A stretch of 64,000 bases of DNA from contig OZ022239.1 of NCBI GenBank assembly GCA_963978895.1, positions 10,859,774 through 10,923,773 on the forward strand, given 5' to 3'. Origin of the DNA: Erpobdella octoculata (taxonomy: Eukaryota > Annelida > Clitellata > Hirudinida > Erpobdellidae). This document shows, piece by piece, positions 10,358 through 64,000 of the stretch; the first letter of the stretch is position 1, and each line of letters starts with the position of its first letter. The notes under the pieces are model-generated. The model searched no databases. It was not told the DNA's origin and saw nothing but the letters and a program-made list of their open reading frames with translations. The position numbers were made by a program, and so were the translations under genes.

Positions 10358-10683
10358 ATGAAAATCATTGTGTGTGTTGTCCAATTAAAATGTTGTTAGT
10401 CTTCAACGGTTCTTAATAAACGTGTAACTTGAAAAAAGCTTTACTTAAATAGTTTTGTGTTGTAAAAATGCCCAGAAAATCAACAAAAATTAAAAAATTA
10501 AAATGCCAAATAAACTAAAAAAAAATTCAAAAAAATTCCGAATAATTTTGAAAAGTTTCGAAAAGTTTCAAAAAATTCCAAAAACCACAAAAACTCCAAA
10601 CAAATCTAAAATACACAAAAATTCCTGAGGAATTTTTTGGAATTTTTGCTTTGTACACCCATCTGGGGAGTGGTCAACCCCTC
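10358..10683. other. A-rich spacer with AAAAATTC-type degenerate repeats
   Basis: 10490-10640 is a string of short degenerate units (AAAAATTCC/AAAAGTTTC). No gene. Confidence 0.4.
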
Positions 10684-10827
<144 letters not shown>

Positions 10828-10872
10828 GTGTACGTGTTGCTTTTAATATTTTTTGTTTTTGGTTCTGACAAT

Positions 10873-11120
10873 AAACAAGTAAATTAAAAACGAATTTTTA
10901 AAACCAATGCTCTTATATGTAATTAAGACACAAATTTTGCAATCAATTTTTTCTTATATTACTCTTTTATTTTATATTAAAGTCTGGCCTGGCGTAATAT
11001 GGTTCGAAGAGCATTGCGATTTCCATTAAGCTCATAAACAAAAATTTTGCAATCAATTTTTTCTTATATTACTCTTTTATTTTATATTAAAGTCGCAATA
11101 TACAACAAATAAATATAATA

Positions 11121-11170
<50 letters not shown>

Positions 11171-11372
11171 CCTCAAGAAAATTAACTAAATTAATTGACT
11201 TATTGTAAAACTAATAATTGAATATTGCATTGTCTTCTATCTTGAGCATGTATGCAAAATTTGAAAAAAATCTATCATCAGGAAGTGACTCAAAAATTGA
11301 TTGCAAGATTTGAAACAGAGAAACAGACAGAGAAACAGAGCCGACGAGTTAATAAAAGCATTGGTAAAAAAG
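10873..11372 (+). repeat. Dispersed repeat, copy 1 (partner at 28652)
   Basis: 10873-10985 matches 28652-28764 with about one difference by eye. 11180-11372 matches 28800-29036 almost as closely, apart from extra CAGACAGAGAAA units in the partner. Copy 1 carries an internal partial duplication (11041-11095) and a TA tract (11124-11165). No coding frame. Family is unknown; a non-autonomous transposon is likely. Confidence 0.75.
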
Positions 11373-12219
11373 AGGCTTGTAAGCCTCATTTAACATTCTT
11401 GAATCCGCCAGTGGATAGGCTAGCCTCATATGACGGTGAAGTTTGTGTGGGCCTCCTGAAAGTGTGAAATAAGGGTTTCCAAGAATTTTTGGAAAAGTAG
11501 ATCCGACTATCCGATTACTCCCCCCCCCCGGTCATCAGTTTTTTTTTTATGCCGGTGTCAAGATATCCATGAAAAGCGCTGTTGGCGTCAGACGTCAGAT
11601 AAGTTTTTTTTGCCATAAAAAGTAAAATAAAAAGCAAGTTTTTTAAATCTCTTCTATCTTTTTCTTCTCTTTGACATCAAATTGGCCCAGCGGTTCAGAT
11701 TTCTATAAAAGACAGACAAGCAGTTATTTTTATATGGAGATTCGAACTTTATTGCAGCTTTGGGTTGTGCCAGAACATTTATTTCTGAGACAATAATTTT
11801 CTCTCGATCACTTCCGACTGTCAATCAAGATTTATGTTGATAACTCTGCCTTGCTTTTGGAAGCCAGTCTCAAGCCTGGAGAAAGAAGGAGGGAAAAGTT
11901 AAAAGGATCAATTTATGATCCACGACAGGAAGTACTTAGGTACTTCTAACATACAGCCACTACAATCTTAAAACACCAGGTGTAGGCCTAAATGACTATA
12001 AACTATAAAAAAAAAAGATTTATGTTGATTTCATTAAATAACTGCAATCTGCACAGAAATAGTAGTGGCGTGTAAAAAGAAATTGTGAAAGTCAAGTTTT
12101 CGTCAACGAGTTCAGTGAATCAGCTGAAGAATCTGAAAAAAACAAATCGAAGATGAATGAGAAAAGCTATATTGAACATTTTATGATGAAAAACAATTAT
12201 ACACAAAAACCAGATTAGA
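11373..12219. other. No gene recognised
   Basis: Contains a C9 run at 11521 and T-rich stretches. Nothing else is supported. Confidence 0.35.
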
Positions 12220-12331
<112 letters not shown>

Positions 12332-13044
12332 TTCGTTCCAAGACTTGTAAGCAGACAATGTCAGAGAAACAATATTCCAGCTGATTTTTCTTCAACTTAT
12401 TTTCAGCGAGCCATATTGCAAGAAAAAACATCGACTGTATTCTTAAAGCCACGAAAAACAAGTTCTCGGTTTATTGCTCACTCAACTGACTGCTAGCGTT
12501 CCATCCATGGTTGAGAAAAGAAATGGGAAGATAATTCAGAAAATCAGAATTAGTTTCGGAATAAGAATTTGAAAGTGAATTAGGGTATTGGAAGATCCTT
12601 ATTGTTTAAAACTGGACTATAAAACCACCCGAAGCTTTCAATGTAATTCTTAGTCGGTTTTGTTAATATAAAAAATTTAATAAGCATTTTTCAAATGACC
12701 CAAAAAGAATTTATTCCCCACTGGCTAATCCTGGATACACCACTAATTCTATCAATCTATTCTAATAATTAGCTAAGTTCATCCGTCTAGACTCCAAACA
12801 AATTTGACTGCACCGACTTTGATGAAATTTGGCATAAGTTCTCGGATTTTTACACTGATTTTGAACAAAATTATTTTTTATATTCATTCATTTGTGCTTT
12901 TTCATGCGTGTTTTCCGACAAGCTTTGATACTAGTAAGTTATAAACAGAACTCTACATTGAAACAACTATCGACGGTTTGCATTTTTAGTTACACTTTTA
13001 AACAACTTTACTTTACAAAAACAAAGCTAAAAGTTACCAGACAT

Positions 13045-13090
<46 letters not shown>

Positions 13091-13855
13091 ATATATATAC
13101 CTCTTGATTTTTGTCTTTTCAGCAATTTATTAAAAAGCATGGAAACGAATAATTGAATAGTTTCCCTCATTTGCTATTGAGATATATACAATGACATTCA
13201 TAACATGCAGATTGAGTCATATAAATAGAACATAGGTAAATTCTTTTTTAGGCCTACACATTTACACATACATACTTGTGATCGATCTGACCTAGCAGCA
13301 ATGGCACCAGAATAAATTGTTACTTAATTTAAAAAAATGTAACTAAGTCCTGAGTGTTAAAAAATTGAAATCAAAAATTTAGTTGAAGCACGATCAACAA
13401 TAAACCTCGTCACGTGACCACCAAGATGAAGCAACAACAACAACAACAAAATACGATCTGCTTTGCGAATTCAATCTCTTTTACATAATTACATAATGCT
13501 TACAGAAGAGAAAACAACAAAAATAAAAAAAAACTTCATATAAACAATGGAAGAAATGATAATAAGGTGATTGAACCGATTTCAACAAGATTTTCATTTT
13601 TATATGCAATGCATCAGACTACAAAAAAACGCAAGAAATTTTTTGATTAGGCTAAAGATATGAACAGTCAGTCTTTGGCCAGTGGCCAGTGCAGCCACCC
13701 ATAACCTTTTTTCTCTAAGGCTGCAAAATATTTAGATCAGCTGATCAGAAATGCATTTGAGAAATGAAATGATTCTTCTTTTGAACTGAGCAGCACAGGA
13801 AAAAACCGACAATGGCGGGTAAAAATAAATAAAATCAAAATATCAGCTTGAAGAA
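12332..13855. other. Intergenic DNA downstream of UNC5
   Basis: Probably includes the UNC5 3' UTR at its right end. 12785-12870 resembles Helitron-like 5' sequence (GATGAAATTTGGCATAA). 13046-13086 is a TA tract and 13435-13450 a short CAACAA run. An AATAAA on the minus strand at 13126-13131 is one of several possible polyadenylation signals. No gene seen. Confidence 0.35.
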
Positions 13856-63468
<49,613 letters not shown>

Positions 63469-63559
63469 GTTTATTTATTTGACAAAATTCAAAAATGAAT
63501 ATGCAAATTAATCTATTTCACTGCGGAGTCTTTGAAGAATGATGAAGATGACGTCATTT
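63469..63559 (-). promoter_or_regulatory. UNC5 5' leader with uORF and CRE
   Basis: Upstream of the start codon a possible acceptor (ATTTCCAG, ending at 63560) suggests a spliced 5' UTR beginning at 63559. It holds a 14-codon upstream ORF (63557 down to 63513) whose ATG overlaps a perfect TGACGTCA (63549-63556). The first leader exon and the promoter would lie beyond 63.56 kb or outside the window. Inferred from sequence only. Confidence 0.3.
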
Positions 63560-64000
63560 CTGGAAATAAAAAGAATTAAATAATAATAGCGAATAAATAT
63601 TAAAATATTTAGTTGATATTTTTGTGGAATTATTAAAAGTTAGTAATAACAATGGAGAAACTGGCAGTTACATTTTGTAACATGTTTGAATATCGTTATA
63701 TAACTTTTTAATTTTAAAATTGAACTAAGAATGAATAAAAATAGAAATGAGTTAAAATGCTTTAATTGGACAGTAAATAAAATACACACGATACATAATT
63801 AGTTATTCCTATAAATTGAAAAATTGACTTTTTCCTGTATTGAAATAATAAATGTATGTAACATATTTATTTGACCATATTGAACATGGCCTGTTATCTA
63901 TCAGTATCCATATTGACTCATTGTTAAAGAGAAACGTGTTTTTCTATAAGTTATTATAAATACAAGTTTGCATAGTATATTTATTTACTTACTCAATCAC

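Overview
The window is AT-rich animal nuclear DNA. Both recognisable genes are multi-exon with GT-AG introns, and the rest is microsatellites, minisatellites and decayed transposons. Nothing suggests a prokaryote or organelle. The UNC5 domain set (Ig, Ig, TSP1, TSP1, TM, ZU5, UPA, death) marks a bilaterian. ZU5 wording such as 'FLAVSRDDKDRPKLS' feels protostome/lophotrochozoan-like, but that is a low-confidence inference and I do not name a species.

Layout. 1-5.0 kb: transposon debris (a hAT-like terminus, a non-LTR retrotransposon 3' end, a 256-bp tandem duplication, a second duplicated segment, an ATT and a GA microsatellite). 5.07-6.96 kb, minus strand: a complete six-exon RAB28 small GTPase gene, 231 residues, with a foldback MITE in intron 1. 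7.2-13.8 kb: two degraded hAT transposases, a LINE 3' end, long TA/AAT tracts and one copy of a dispersed repeat whose near-identical partner is at 28.65 kb. 13.86-63.47 kb, minus strand: one complete gene for an UNC5-type netrin receptor, reconstructed here as 20 coding exons (3,378 nt, 1,125 residues) from a signal peptide at 63.47 kb to the death-domain stop codon at 13.86 kb.

The 3' half of UNC5 (13.9-18.9 kb) is compact. The 5' half is spread over large introns that hold a ~125-copy 26-bp satellite (42.8-46.0 kb), a TSD-flanked short hAT element (39.3-40.3 kb), nested Helitron-like elements (47.1-48.1 kb), tRNA-derived SINE candidates and many simple repeats.

The most interesting points are: (i) three small symmetric phase 1-1 exons in UNC5 (48, 66 and 33 nt) between the TSP1 domains, just outside the membrane and just inside it, within a run of eight symmetric exons and nine phase-1 introns; (ii) replacement of the catalytic switch-II glutamine of RAB28 by lysine; (iii) a 12-bp-phased ACGTG array and a CRE/E-box palindrome in UNC5 introns.

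The two genes lie on the same strand but belong to unrelated processes (ciliary/endosomal trafficking and axon guidance); no functional link between them is implied.
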